Assembly: GCA_964657395.1 (NCBI GenBank)
Contig: CAZZUX010000064.1
Location: forward strand, 1-22,840
From: G963692885 sp964657395
GTDB taxonomy: Bacteria; Acidobacteriota; Terriglobia; Terriglobales; Acidobacteriaceae
Length of the DNA stretch: 22,840 nt
Direction: 5' to 3'
Shown here in pieces: positions 16,102-22,798 of this stretch. The notes beneath the pieces were generated by a model. It was not told the DNA's origin. It did no database searches and saw nothing but the letters and a program-made list of their open reading frames with translations. The position numbers and the translations under genes were made by a program. Numbering within the stretch: position 1 is the first letter of the stretch; each line of letters opens with the position of its first letter.

Positions 16102-16608
16102 TTACTCCACCATGCTTCCCGCAGAATGCAACAGCTTTGGTTGAGGTTCAAAGCAGACCCGCAGGGAGAACTGCTCGTTCTCTACGACGAAGGGGATCAC
16201 AACCCATCCCAGGCTATTGCTTGCCCCGCCTACGCCCTCCTGTACAGCCGTCGGCAGACCCAGGTTCGTTACTCCCAACTGCTGATCTAGATCCGTCTTC
16301 ACACTACCCATGATCATGTTGGCCACCTCTGCCAGCGCGTCCAGAACATCCGCGTCCACAGTAGGTCGATCCTCCATCAACATTGCAGAAGCAATGCGAC
16401 ATGCCACCTCTTCGGAACACTTCACCTGGCTGGTCAGCGTGCAGTCGCCGCTCAGGCTGATCCGAGCCACGACCTCCCGCAATCCGGAAGTCTTCAGCCC
16501 CTCCTCATGTACCTCTTCAAGCTTCAACTGCTTGTCGATCATGGTGGAAAAGACCTTGGCCGTTGCTGTCTGGATCGTCTCGATTATGAGTGCTTTGCTT
16601 GTAGTCAT
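16102..16608 (-). CDS. cheX: CheX-type chemotaxis phosphatase
   Basis: 168 aa single-domain CheC/CheX/FliY-family protein. The signature helix is DALAEVANMIMGSVKTDL (90-107), providing the catalytic ExxN pair Glu94/Asn97 that inserts into the CheY active site and speeds dephosphorylation. Only one such helix is present, as in CheX (CheC has two). The start is the ATG at 16608, preceded by AGGA about 4-5 nt away; a longer reading to 16635 adds nine residues without support. It lies between cheY and fliM on the same strand, so receiver, phosphatase and motor target of the same phosphorelay are encoded together. The 139-bp cheY-cheX gap holds no evident gene. Confidence 0.87.
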   Translation of the reverse strand: MTTSKALIIETIQTATAKVFSTMIDKQLKLEEVHEEGLKTSGLREVVARISLSGDCTLTSQVKCSEEVACRIASAMLMEDRPTVDADVLDALAEVANMIMGSVKTDLDQQLGVTNLGLPTAVQEGVGGASNSLGWVVIPFVVENEQFSLRVCFEPQPKLLHSAGSMVE

Positions 16609-16747
16609 CGCTTCCTGGCTCCTCCCATGCCTCACCGCTCAATTGGCGGCCGAGGCTTCTTTGTGTCTCACTTGCTGCGTTCGTTTTCGTGGTGATCGCC
16701 AGCATGGCAACACTGGAGACGGGCGTGCCGGCTTCCCGCGATCATTG

Positions 16748-17137
16748 CTACGCGAACAAGGCCGGATCAAGACACTCGAGCATCTTCTGCTTGATCTGCT
16801 CCGGCACAAACGGCTTGCGAACTAATCCCTTGGCGCCGAGTTTTGCTGCATCCATCACCTTTGTCTGGCTCCCTTCTGTCGTGATCATGATCACGGGAAT
16901 CGATGCCAGAACGCCCTCCTTCTGCATGTTTTCGAGAAGTGCGATGCCGTCCATATTCGGCATGTTGATGTCAGAAAGCACCAGGTCGATCCTCTTGGAA
17001 CGCAGCACAGTCAGTGCTTCGACCCCGTCGCCCGCCTGGTGCACCTCAGCGAAGTTCAGACCCGTCTGCGAAAGAGCACGAATCACGACCTTCCGAATTA
17101 CTGCGGAGTCGTCCACAACCAATACGTTCAACGCCAT
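16748..17137 (-). CDS. cheY: CheY-like single-domain response regulator
   Basis: 129 aa receiver domain with no output domain. Active-site residues are all in place: Asp9-Asp10 (VVDDS), phospho-acceptor Asp56 (LVLSDINMPNMDG), Thr86 (IMITT) and Lys108 (VRKPF). It probably receives phosphate from a CheA elsewhere and binds FliM to alter motor rotation; the CheX encoded next would reset it. A ribosome site (AGGAA, about 8 nt before the ATG) and a near-consensus sigma-28 promoter about 70 nt further up support the start. Single-domain receivers can have other outputs (for example PilG/CpdR-like), but linkage to cheX and fliM favours chemotaxis. Confidence 0.9.
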   Translation of the reverse strand: MALNVLVVDDSAVIRKVVIRALSQTGLNFAEVHQAGDGVEALTVLRSKRIDLVLSDINMPNMDGIALLENMQKEGVLASIPVIMITTEGSQTKVMDAAKLGAKGLVRKPFVPEQIKQKMLECLDPALFA

Positions 17138-17208
17138 CTACGCACTTCCTCTCGCTCATGCCGCAACACGTGAGTGTCGCTGCGCACCCGGCTTTCTCAC
17201 TGCTATGC

Positions 17209-17235
17209 GTATCGGCCAAAACATCGGACGCGTTA
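17209..17235 (-). promoter_or_regulatory. Sigma-28 (FliA)-type flagellar promoter for cheY-cheX-fliM
   Basis: Reading leftward, TAAC (17232-17235), exactly 15 bp, then GCCGATAC (17209-17216). The sigma-28 consensus is TAAA-N15-GCCGATAA, so 10 of 12 specified bases match with ideal spacing. Transcription would begin about 65 nt before the cheY ATG. The sequence lies in the divergent gap between cheY and the MFS transporter. Confidence 0.68.
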
Positions 17236-17319
17236 AATTTCCCGCCTCCTAATTTCCACTCCCGCGCCATCCTTCCAGCGAAGCCGCCGCAGAAACTGAG
17301 CAGAGCGCGCTATACTTCA

Positions 17320-18624
17320 ATGCTGTTGACGCGCCCTCCCGAAATCGGCAGCACTCCAGGCCTTTCGTCCGCGGGACGTACCCGCTGGACCATCTGCGCG
17401 CTGCTCTTCGCCGCAACCTCCATCAACTACACTGACCGCCAGGTGCTCGCCGTGCTGGCGCCTACCCTGCAGCACGTCATCGGCTGGAATGAAAGCCAGT
17501 ACGGTTACATCATCGCTGCCTTTCAACTCGCCTATGGCGTCGGCCTGATGGCTGCCGGCCGCTTCGTCGACAAGGTAGGCACGCGCCTCGGATATGCCGT
17601 CATCATTGGCGCCTGGTCGCTCGCGGCCATGTCCCACTCTCTTGCCACCACCGTTCTCGGATTCGCCGTAGCCCGTTTTGCCCTGGGTCTGGGAGAGTCC
17701 GGCAACTTTCCCGCTGCCATCAAGACTGTTGCTGAATGGTTCCCCAGGCATGAACGCTCCTTCGCCACGGGCCTCTTCAACTCCGGCTCCAACCTCGGCG
17801 CGATCCTCGCCCCGCTCATCGTTCCGTGGCTCACCATCCGCTATGGCTGGCGCGTATCCTTCCTCTTTACAGGCGTCCTGAGTCTGGTCTGGATCGTCGT
17901 CTGGCTTACCCGCTACCATCCGCCGGAAAGCTACCGCGGCCTCTCGCTACAGGAGTTCGCGTACATTCGCAGCGATCAGGAAGCACCCACGGCTCCCTAC
18001 CCTTGGCGCCGCCTCCTCACCTATCGACAGACGTGGGCCTACGCCTTCGCCAAGTTCCTCACCGATCCGATCTGGTGGTTTTATCTCTACTGGCTGCCCA
18101 AGTTCCTGAACCACACCTACGGACTCACCATCACGAAACTCGGCCTCCCGCTCATCGCCATCTACGTCGCCGCCGACGCAGGCAGCATCGGCGGAGGTTA
18201 CCTACCCTCCTGGCTCATGCGTCGCGGCGTGGCGGCCTACAACGCTCGAAAACTTGCCATGCTCCTCTGTGCCTGTGCCGTGTTGCCGATCCTCTTTGCC
18301 GCGCACGCTGCCAACCAGTGGATAGCCGTCGCCGTCATCGGCCTTGCAGCTGCTGCTCACCAGGGCTGGTCCGCCAATCTCTACACCACCGCCTCCGACA
18401 TGTTCCCCCGTGCTGCCGTCGGCGGCGTCACTGGCATCGGCAGCTCCGCCGGAGCCCTCGGGGGCGTCCTGCTCTCCCTGCTCGCCGGACATGTCCTTGA
18501 AAAAACCGGCCTCTACTGGCCGCTCTTCGCCATGGCCGCAGCCGCCTACCTGCTCGCGCTGCTGTGGCTCCAACTTATGGCGCCGCGACTGGAACGCGCT
18601 AACCTGCAGTCGGCAGGTTCCTGA
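17320..18624 (+). CDS. MFS transporter, hexuronate (ACS/ExuT-like) family
   Basis: 434 aa with about 12 hydrophobic helices, the normal MFS size. Family marks include INYTDRQVLA in helix 1 (35-44), the loop 2-3 motif AGRFVDKVGTRLGYA (79-93), and GLGESGNFPAAIKTVAEWFP (123-142) followed by ERSFATGLFNSGSNLGA, the hallmark stretch of the anion:cation symporter group that carries glucuronate, galacturonate and related sugar acids. A uronate isomerase gene 2.3 kb downstream on the same strand supports uronate uptake. The ATG at 17320 gives a normal N-terminus. The in-frame extension to 17014 is Pro/Arg/Ser-rich and overlaps cheY antisense, so it was rejected. No clear Shine-Dalgarno; TATACT ends 3 nt before the ATG. 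The exact substrate is inferred. Confidence 0.85.
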   Translation: MLLTRPPEIGSTPGLSSAGRTRWTICALLFAATSINYTDRQVLAVLAPTLQHVIGWNESQYGYIIAAFQLAYGVGLMAAGRFVDKVGTRLGYAVIIGAWSLAAMSHSLATTVLGFAVARFALGLGESGNFPAAIKTVAEWFPRHERSFATGLFNSGSNLGAILAPLIVPWLTIRYGWRVSFLFTGVLSLVWIVVWLTRYHPPESYRGLSLQEFAYIRSDQEAPTAPYPWRRLLTYRQTWAYAFAKFLTDPIWWFYLYWLPKFLNHTYGLTITKLGLPLIAIYVAADAGSIGGGYLPSWLMRRGVAAYNARKLAMLLCACAVLPILFAAHAANQWIAVAVIGLAAAAHQGWSANLYTTASDMFPRAAVGGVTGIGSSAGALGGVLLSLLAGHVLEKTGLYWPLFAMAAAAYLLALLWLQLMAPRLERANLQSAGS

Positions 18625-18740
18625 AGCACGCGAGTTCCTTCTGTATCCATCTCCGGCTGAAAAGTCACTGCCCATCCGTTAACCATCTCTGCTGCGATCG
18701 GCGCAAACTCGAAACGAACGCGGTGGATCAATGCTAATGC

Positions 18741-19085
18741 TCACCCTGCACCTTGATATTTCCTTAGCGCCGCTTCCTCCGACCCTCGCAGGATCAGGCC
18801 CAGCCCTTCCTTGTAGCGGCGATCATAGCGATCAAACAAAATGGTGGTCGCCTGCCGATGGACTGGAAAGATCGCAGCATCAGGACGGGCGTTTCTATCC
18901 TTCAGGGAATACAGTGAGACCGCTCGCCGGGAGTTGGAAAGACTGCCTTCTCCTCCATCACAAAACTCAGAGTGTAGTTATAGATGGTGCTCAACAGCAC
19001 AACTGCTGCGCGGACCGGGAATCCGTCTGCGATCGACTGGGCGCCTGGCCACTCGGTCGTCTTCAACGGTTCAGTAGTCATCAGG
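18741..19085 (-). pseudogene. Relic of a TetR-family repressor (C-terminal domain only, frameshifted)
   Basis: Reading leftward from about 19085, one frame gives LKTTEWPGAQSIADGFPVR, AAVVLLSTIYNYTLSFVMEE and KAVFPTPGERS, then meets a TGA at 18902-18904. Near 18912-18920 the homology moves to another frame (YSLKDRNARPDAAIFPVHRQ, ATTILFDRYDRRYKEGLGLI, LRGSEEAALRKYQGAG) and ends at a TGA at 18741-18743. Together these are the TetR C-terminal dimerisation/ligand domain found in acidobacterial TetR proteins. The helix-turn-helix half is absent; the relic abuts the N-terminus of the MDR relic instead. One frameshift (1-nt loss or 2-nt gain) plus loss of the DNA-binding domain make this non-functional. 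The family assignment is from recognition by eye. Confidence 0.68.
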
Positions 19086-19541
19086 CGCCCACTACAGCTC
19101 TGCCGGTATATATCCAGCTGTTGCCGGCTCGATGCCGAGGCAGGAGCCAGTGAGTACGAAGAAGCCCTGCGGTCAACAATCTCGGACGAGATCGACATCG
19201 TGCTCGACTATCTCTGGGGAGCGAGCGCGAAGACCACCATCCTTGCTCTTGCGAAGACGATCGAAGACCGGCCTGTTCGGTTCGTTCATGTCGGCGGCAC
19301 CAGCGGTGAAGCAAACATCGAGCTTCCCGGAGCTGCTCTGCGTTCAGCCGCCATCGAACTGATCGGCAGTGGGGTCGGCAGCGTCAGCCGCAAAGGCCTG
19401 GTGCACTCGATCAGCCGCGTCTTTCAAGCAGTAGAGGCCGCCGGCCTGAAAATTGCCACTCGTATAATTCCGCTATACGACGTAGAAGCTATGTGGGAGA
19501 AAGCGGCAGGCACACCTCGCATCGTCTTCACCATCGATTGA
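19078..19541 (+). pseudogene. Relic of a zinc-type alcohol dehydrogenase/quinone oxidoreductase (MDR family)
   Basis: In one frame 19081-19128 reads SGAHYSSAGIYPAVAG, the N-terminal motif of a group of MDR oxidoreductases. From about 19125-19145 a different frame carries the C-terminal part: EYEEALRSTISDEIDIVLDY, LWGASAKTTILALAK, RFVHVGGTSGEANIELPGAA, LRSAAIELIGSGVGSV and IPLYDVEAMWEKAAGTPRIV, ending at a TGA at 19539-19541. The whole catalytic and nucleotide-binding middle (roughly 120-150 residues by family length) and the first 40-50 residues are missing. An in-frame TAG precedes the first fragment (19075-19077). It was probably divergently transcribed from the TetR relic before a deletion removed their shared promoter. 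Confidence 0.7.
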
Positions 19542-19543
19542 CC

Positions 19544-19945
19544 ATGCAACCAGCTCTTCTTCGCCTGAACGGTGCTGTCGAACACGATGCCGCCATTGAT
19601 GCATGGCTGAAACAGCATCCCGGCGAGCTCGGGGATATCGCCCGTACCTGGTTCCGGGTGATGCGAAGCTGCGGAGACGAGGTTCGTGAACTGATGCACG
19701 ATGGATGCCCAGTCGCATGTCTTGGTGATGCTCCGTTCGCCTATGTCAATGTCTTCACCTCGCATGTGAATGTGGGGTTCTTTCAAGGTGCCGCCCTGCC
19801 GGATCCATCGCGCCTCCTGCAGGGCACCGGAAAGAACATGCGTCATGTGAAGCTTAGGTCGCTCACGGCCACTGACGAAGCAGCGCTCACCACTCTCATC
19901 AGGGCGGCATGGTCACACATCAAGTTACGAGTCGAACATGGCTGA
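19544..19945 (+). CDS. DUF1801 domain protein
   Basis: 133 aa small soluble protein. The DUF1801 (YdhG-like) core is visible as VRELMHDGCPVACLGDAPFA, then YVNVFTSHVNVGFFQGAALP and a C-terminal GTGKNMRHVKLRSLT stretch. The biochemical role of the family is unknown. The ATG at 19544 lies 2 nt after the stop of the MDR relic, with no Shine-Dalgarno sequence, so it was probably translated by coupling to the now-broken oxidoreductase gene. Expression may therefore be impaired although the frame is intact. It is convergent with the small membrane protein gene, 16 bp away. Confidence 0.75.
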   Translation: MQPALLRLNGAVEHDAAIDAWLKQHPGELGDIARTWFRVMRSCGDEVRELMHDGCPVACLGDAPFAYVNVFTSHVNVGFFQGAALPDPSRLLQGTGKNMRHVKLRSLTATDEAALTTLIRAAWSHIKLRVEHG

Positions 19946-19961
19946 ACGATTGGCTTTAATG

Positions 19962-20162
19962 CTAGCGTGAGCGCACATCCAAATGATCCACGGTCAGCGT
20001 CCCGATGGAAAGCTTCTCGATACGGGCTTCCAGTATCTTCAAGCGGCGTACTGTCATGAAGCCCACGGCCAGCGCTCCGATCGCCGCAGCTCCAAAAGCA
20101 ACCGCTCCGACTGCTACTGCGCCTGCTGATGCGCTGCCTGCTTTTCTTCCCAATGCTTTCAA
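19962..20162 (-). CDS. Small Gly/Ala-repeat membrane protein, TTG start
   Basis: 66 aa. Residues about 12-36 form one hydrophobic segment built of an A-x-G / V-G-A periodicity (AGAVAVGAVAFGAAAIGALAVG). A basic stretch (VRRLKILEARIEKL) and a short repeat-like tail (IGTLTVDHLDVRS) follow. No catalytic motif is visible and the function is unknown; similar small single-span proteins with periodic Gly and an RRL-type tail occur in acidobacteria and proteobacteria. The start is a TTG, supported by AGGAG about 8 nt upstream; no in-frame ATG gives a full membrane segment. It may be mis-called, but the strong ribosome site and membrane character favour a real gene. Confidence 0.6.
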   Translation of the reverse strand: MKALGRKAGSASAGAVAVGAVAFGAAAIGALAVGFMTVRRLKILEARIEKLSIGTLTVDHLDVRSR

Positions 20163-20248
20163 GCTCTACTCTCCTGCGCAAACGCGCTTGGATTCACACT
20201 CAATCGAGACAAGCAGGCGACGGAATCCAATCTAGCTGGAGACGACAT

Positions 20249-20629
20249 TCAGGCTTCAGCTATCACAGCGATCGATATTTTCATGCCGGGAATGCGAACT
20301 GGCAGCTTCGCGCCCTGCCGGGCAGGCGGCTCTGCTGGAAACCATCGCAGCCACTCTTCATTCATACCGCTGAAATCCGTCTCGTCAAGCAGAATGACCG
20401 TGGCACTCACAATCTTCTCGAGCGACGTACCGGCGGCTTCAAGAATTGCCGAGACATTTTTCAAGCACTGCGCGGTCTGTTCCTGGATCGTGTCCCCGAT
20501 GATCTTGCCCGTTACCGGATCGTGCGGAGCCGTCCCGGAAACAAAGACGAGTCCCGCTGCCCGCACAGCCTGGCTGTACGTTGGCGGTGGTATGGGCGCA
20601 TTCGATGTCCGCACAATATCTCTTGCCAT
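20249..20629 (-). CDS. Rid family protein (RidA/YjgF/YER057c/UK114 superfamily)
   Basis: 126 aa, the usual size for this trimeric family, whose archetype RidA hydrolyses reactive enamine/imine intermediates to keto acids. Visible features are the N-terminal PPPTYSQAVRAAGLVFVSGTA, TIQEQTAQCLKNVSAILEAAG, and the arginine in PPARQGAKLP (Arg104) that corresponds to the substrate-carboxylate-binding Arg of RidA. The glutamate of the C-terminal KIEIEAIA motif is replaced (KISIAVIA here), so this may belong to a Rid subgroup with another activity. The ATG at 20629 has GGAGG 6 nt upstream; ten further upstream residues are possible but lack support. It is transcribed away from uxaC and shares a 283-bp divergent region with it. 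Confidence 0.88.
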   Translation of the reverse strand: MARDIVRTSNAPIPPPTYSQAVRAAGLVFVSGTAPHDPVTGKIIGDTIQEQTAQCLKNVSAILEAAGTSLEKIVSATVILLDETDFSGMNEEWLRWFPAEPPARQGAKLPVRIPGMKISIAVIAEA

Positions 20630-20912
20630 CACTTCCCTCCGTGGCTGTTGACTTCCCACTCCAAAGGCTGACGTTCGTTATCAAACCTATTCGGAAATAC
20701 CTTCAGCCGGCTGCGGCGGCATGACCGGGGCAGCCGGGAGCCCGCTCGACACGGTGCCTTGCGGTCCAGATCCCGGACATCATACCTGCTTCACTCCGCC
20801 GGTATTTACATTTGTCCACGAGCACTGCGCACACGTATCCTTGGGCTGCTTCACAGGTGACGATTCTGAACAAGCCATCCACTCACAGCTCGCAGCAGGA
20901 GAAGCCTTTCGC
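20630..20912. other. Divergent intergenic region between Rid-family gene and uxaC
   Basis: 283 bp between two divergent starts. An open frame reads into uxaC from 20721, but its composition (several Cys, His and Pro, no family resemblance) suggests non-coding DNA. No convincing promoter hexamer pair or palindromic operator was identified. The only clear element is AGGAG at 20897-20901 before the uxaC ATG. Confidence 0.45.
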
Positions 20913-22394
20913 ATGAGCCTGCTTCATCCAGATCGCCTCTTCCCCGCTGATCCCGATACTCGCGCCATAGCGCGTCGGCTCTATGACTCGGTGGCGGTTC
21001 TGCCGATTCTAAGTCCGCATGGCCACACCGAAGCACAATGGTTTGCTGATAACCAGCCTTTCGCTGATCCTGCCGCCCTCTTCTTGCAGCCTGACCACTA
21101 CCTCTTCCGCATGCTCTACAGCCAGGGCATCCGCATGGAAGACATGGGCATTCCCGTGCGCGCGCCCCACCTCTTACCGCAGTCTGGCGACCGGACCGCG
21201 GTACCCGCTGAGGCATCGCCAACTGCCTATCCGGAACCGCGGAAAGCGTGGCGTCTCTTCGCTGAGAATTACTACCTGTTTCGCGGAACCCCTAGTCGCC
21301 TATGGCTTGACTACGCGTTCTCAAAGATCTTCGATCTCGACGGCGCCGGACGGCTTTCAGGATCTACCGCAGACCTCTACTACGACCGCATCTCGGAAAA
21401 ACTCGCCACGTCCAGCTTCCTTCCACGTGCCCTTTACCAGCACTTCCGTCTCGAGGTTCTTTCGACCACCGATGCCGCTACCTCGCCGCTCATGCACCAC
21501 CAGGCGCTTAAGAACGATCCCTCGTGGCACGGGCGCATCCTGCCCACCTTCCGTCCCGATGCCGTCATCGATCCCGACCACGAACACTTCGCACATCATC
21601 TGCACAAACTCGGTGAACTCACCCGCGAAGACACGCACACCTGGAAGGGCTACCTGCGTGCGCTGCGCAAACGACGAAACTTCTTCAAGGAAAATGGAGC
21701 CACGGCTACCGATCATGGCCACCCCACTGCCTGCACTGCTGACCTCGGTCCTGAAGATGCCGGTCGCCTCTTCACCAACGTCATCGGCATCCATCCGCGG
21801 CACCAGGGTGCGTCTCCGAAAGAACATGAACAGTTTCGCGCCCATATGCTGTGCGAAATGGCTCGCATGAGTCTCGATGACGGACTGGTAATGCAGCTTC
21901 ACCCGGGTGCTTATCGTAACCACAATCGTTCCATACACACGAAGTACGGGCCTGACAAGGGCGCAGACATCCCGAAGACTACAGACTACGTGCATGCTTT
22001 ACACCCGCTGCTATCCAGGTACGGGAACGAGCCTGATTTCACTCTTATTCTCTTCACACTTGATGAATCGACCTACAGCCGTGAACTTGCCCCGCTTGCC
22101 GGTCACTATCCTGCCCTCAAACTTGGGCCGCCCTGGTGGTTCCATGACAGCCCCGAAGGCATGAAACGCTTCCGCGAACAAACCACTGAGACCGCCGGCT
22201 TCTACAACACTGTCGGCTTCAACGATGACACCCGCGCCTTCTTCAGCATCCCCGGCCGCCATGACACCGCACGGAGAATGGATGCAGGCTACCTGGCAAA
22301 ACTCGTGGCCGATCACCGGCTCGATGAGGATGAGGCTTTCGAGGTGATGCAGGATTTAACCTATCGGCTGGCGAAGAACGCATACCGGCTCTAA
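20913..22394 (+). CDS. uxaC: Uronate isomerase (glucuronate/galacturonate isomerase)
   Basis: 493 aa amidohydrolase-superfamily enzyme that isomerises D-glucuronate to D-fructuronate or D-galacturonate to D-tagaturonate, the entry step of bacterial uronate catabolism. The first metal-binding motif PHGH (His36, His38) follows ILS at the end of strand 1, then TEAQWFADNQPFADPAALFL and DHYLFRMLYSQGI, characteristic of the family. The C-terminal GFNDDTRAFFSIPGRHDTAR and a final DLTYRLAKNAYRL also fit. The ATG at 20913 is chosen because AGGAG lies 11 nt upstream and the protein then has family length; a reading from 20721 adds 64 residues without similarity. The hexuronate-type transporter at 17320-18624 is the likely source of substrate. 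Substrate preference cannot be decided. Confidence 0.9.
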   Translation: MSLLHPDRLFPADPDTRAIARRLYDSVAVLPILSPHGHTEAQWFADNQPFADPAALFLQPDHYLFRMLYSQGIRMEDMGIPVRAPHLLPQSGDRTAVPAEASPTAYPEPRKAWRLFAENYYLFRGTPSRLWLDYAFSKIFDLDGAGRLSGSTADLYYDRISEKLATSSFLPRALYQHFRLEVLSTTDAATSPLMHHQALKNDPSWHGRILPTFRPDAVIDPDHEHFAHHLHKLGELTREDTHTWKGYLRALRKRRNFFKENGATATDHGHPTACTADLGPEDAGRLFTNVIGIHPRHQGASPKEHEQFRAHMLCEMARMSLDDGLVMQLHPGAYRNHNRSIHTKYGPDKGADIPKTTDYVHALHPLLSRYGNEPDFTLILFTLDESTYSRELAPLAGHYPALKLGPPWWFHDSPEGMKRFREQTTETAGFYNTVGFNDDTRAFFSIPGRHDTARRMDAGYLAKLVADHRLDEDEAFEVMQDLTYRLAKNAYRL

Positions 22395-22684
22395 GCTCCA
22401 CGATCGGAGTGTCTGATCCAGGTCTCTACTTTCCGTAGAGAGCCTTGTTTATGAGATTTCGTCGTCAAATAGGCCACAAATCCTGTGGACCTCTGCCGTC
22501 CATCGGTAACCACGAATAAAGAGAAAGCTGCCGGGCATTCTTTTTGCCCTGTATGTTGCCGGTCGCCGGATCTCTGAATGTGCGTAGCCGGGTTGTGCAA
22601 ACGGCCTGCACTCTGACACTTGGCAGAACACAGCCCATTTGTCGTTGTTAGAAGTTGCTCACTTACGCAATGGTCGACGTTACA
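22395..22684. other. Non-coding stretch after uxaC
   Basis: No gene with family resemblance was found. The leftward open frame that crosses it also runs through both parS-like palindromes and the terminator, so it is not credible as a gene. No DnaA box (TTATNCACA) was seen on either strand. Confidence 0.5.
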
Positions 22685-22704
22685 ATTGTTCCACGTGGAA
22701 CAAT
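22685..22704. promoter_or_regulatory. parS-like centromere site 1
   Basis: A 20-bp perfect palindrome whose 16-bp core, TGTTCCACGTGGAACA (22687-22702), matches the ParB/Spo0J-binding parS consensus TGTTNCACGTGAAACA at all but one base and is the symmetric GG variant seen in pseudomonad parS. ParB would load here and spread to organise and segregate the origin region. Confidence 0.85.
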
Positions 22705-22725
22705 CCGGGCTTTTACTCAAAGCAT

Positions 22726-22753
22726 GCAAATTGTTCCACGTGGAACAATTTGC
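22726..22753. promoter_or_regulatory. parS-like centromere site 2
   Basis: The second copy of the same 16-bp core (22732-22747), embedded in a perfect 28-bp palindrome. Its centre is 45 bp from that of site 1. Two sites in an otherwise gene-free stretch make chance occurrence very unlikely. Confidence 0.87.
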
Positions 22754-22769
22754 CTCATCCTGCAGACAC

Positions 22770-22798
22770 AAAAAAGCCGGCGCGACTTGCACCGGCTT
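22770..22798 (-). terminator. Intrinsic terminator for a leftward gene beyond the right edge
   Basis: Stem AAGCCGG (22774-22780) with CCGGCTT (22792-22798), two further pairs inside the loop, and six U residues on the leftward transcript (22770-22775). The orientation fits a gene entering from the right. One possible end is a TAA at 22822-22824 (frame ending Gln-Thr-Ala-Gln), but too little of that gene is present to identify it. Confidence 0.75.

Noticed and set aside
17014..17319. N-terminal extension of the MFS transporter
   Set aside because: Pro/Arg/Ser-rich, antisense to cheY and across the sigma-28 promoter, and outside the MFS fold; the ATG at 17320 gives a normal N-terminus.
17317..17919. 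Minus-strand open frame (200 codons) opposite the MFS transporter
   Set aside because: Gly/Glu/Asp-rich antisense shadow of hydrophobic codons; the sense frame has clear MFS motifs.
18546..18731. Minus-strand short open frame beginning with a TTG near the MFS 3' end
   Set aside because: The part outside the transporter gene reads smoothly (IHRVRFEFAPIAAEMVNGW), but two thirds of the frame is antisense to the transporter or unsupported, and no family was recognised. It could be a gene fragment but is not supportable.
22685..22753. The two identical palindromes as the start of a CRISPR array or transposon ends
   Set aside because: Only two copies, perfectly symmetric, with the exact parS core and no spacer periodicity or transposase.
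22391..22792. Minus-strand open frame (133 codons) in the right-hand non-coding region
   Set aside because: It translates straight through both parS palindromes and the terminator stem and is Cys/Thr/Ser-rich without similarity.
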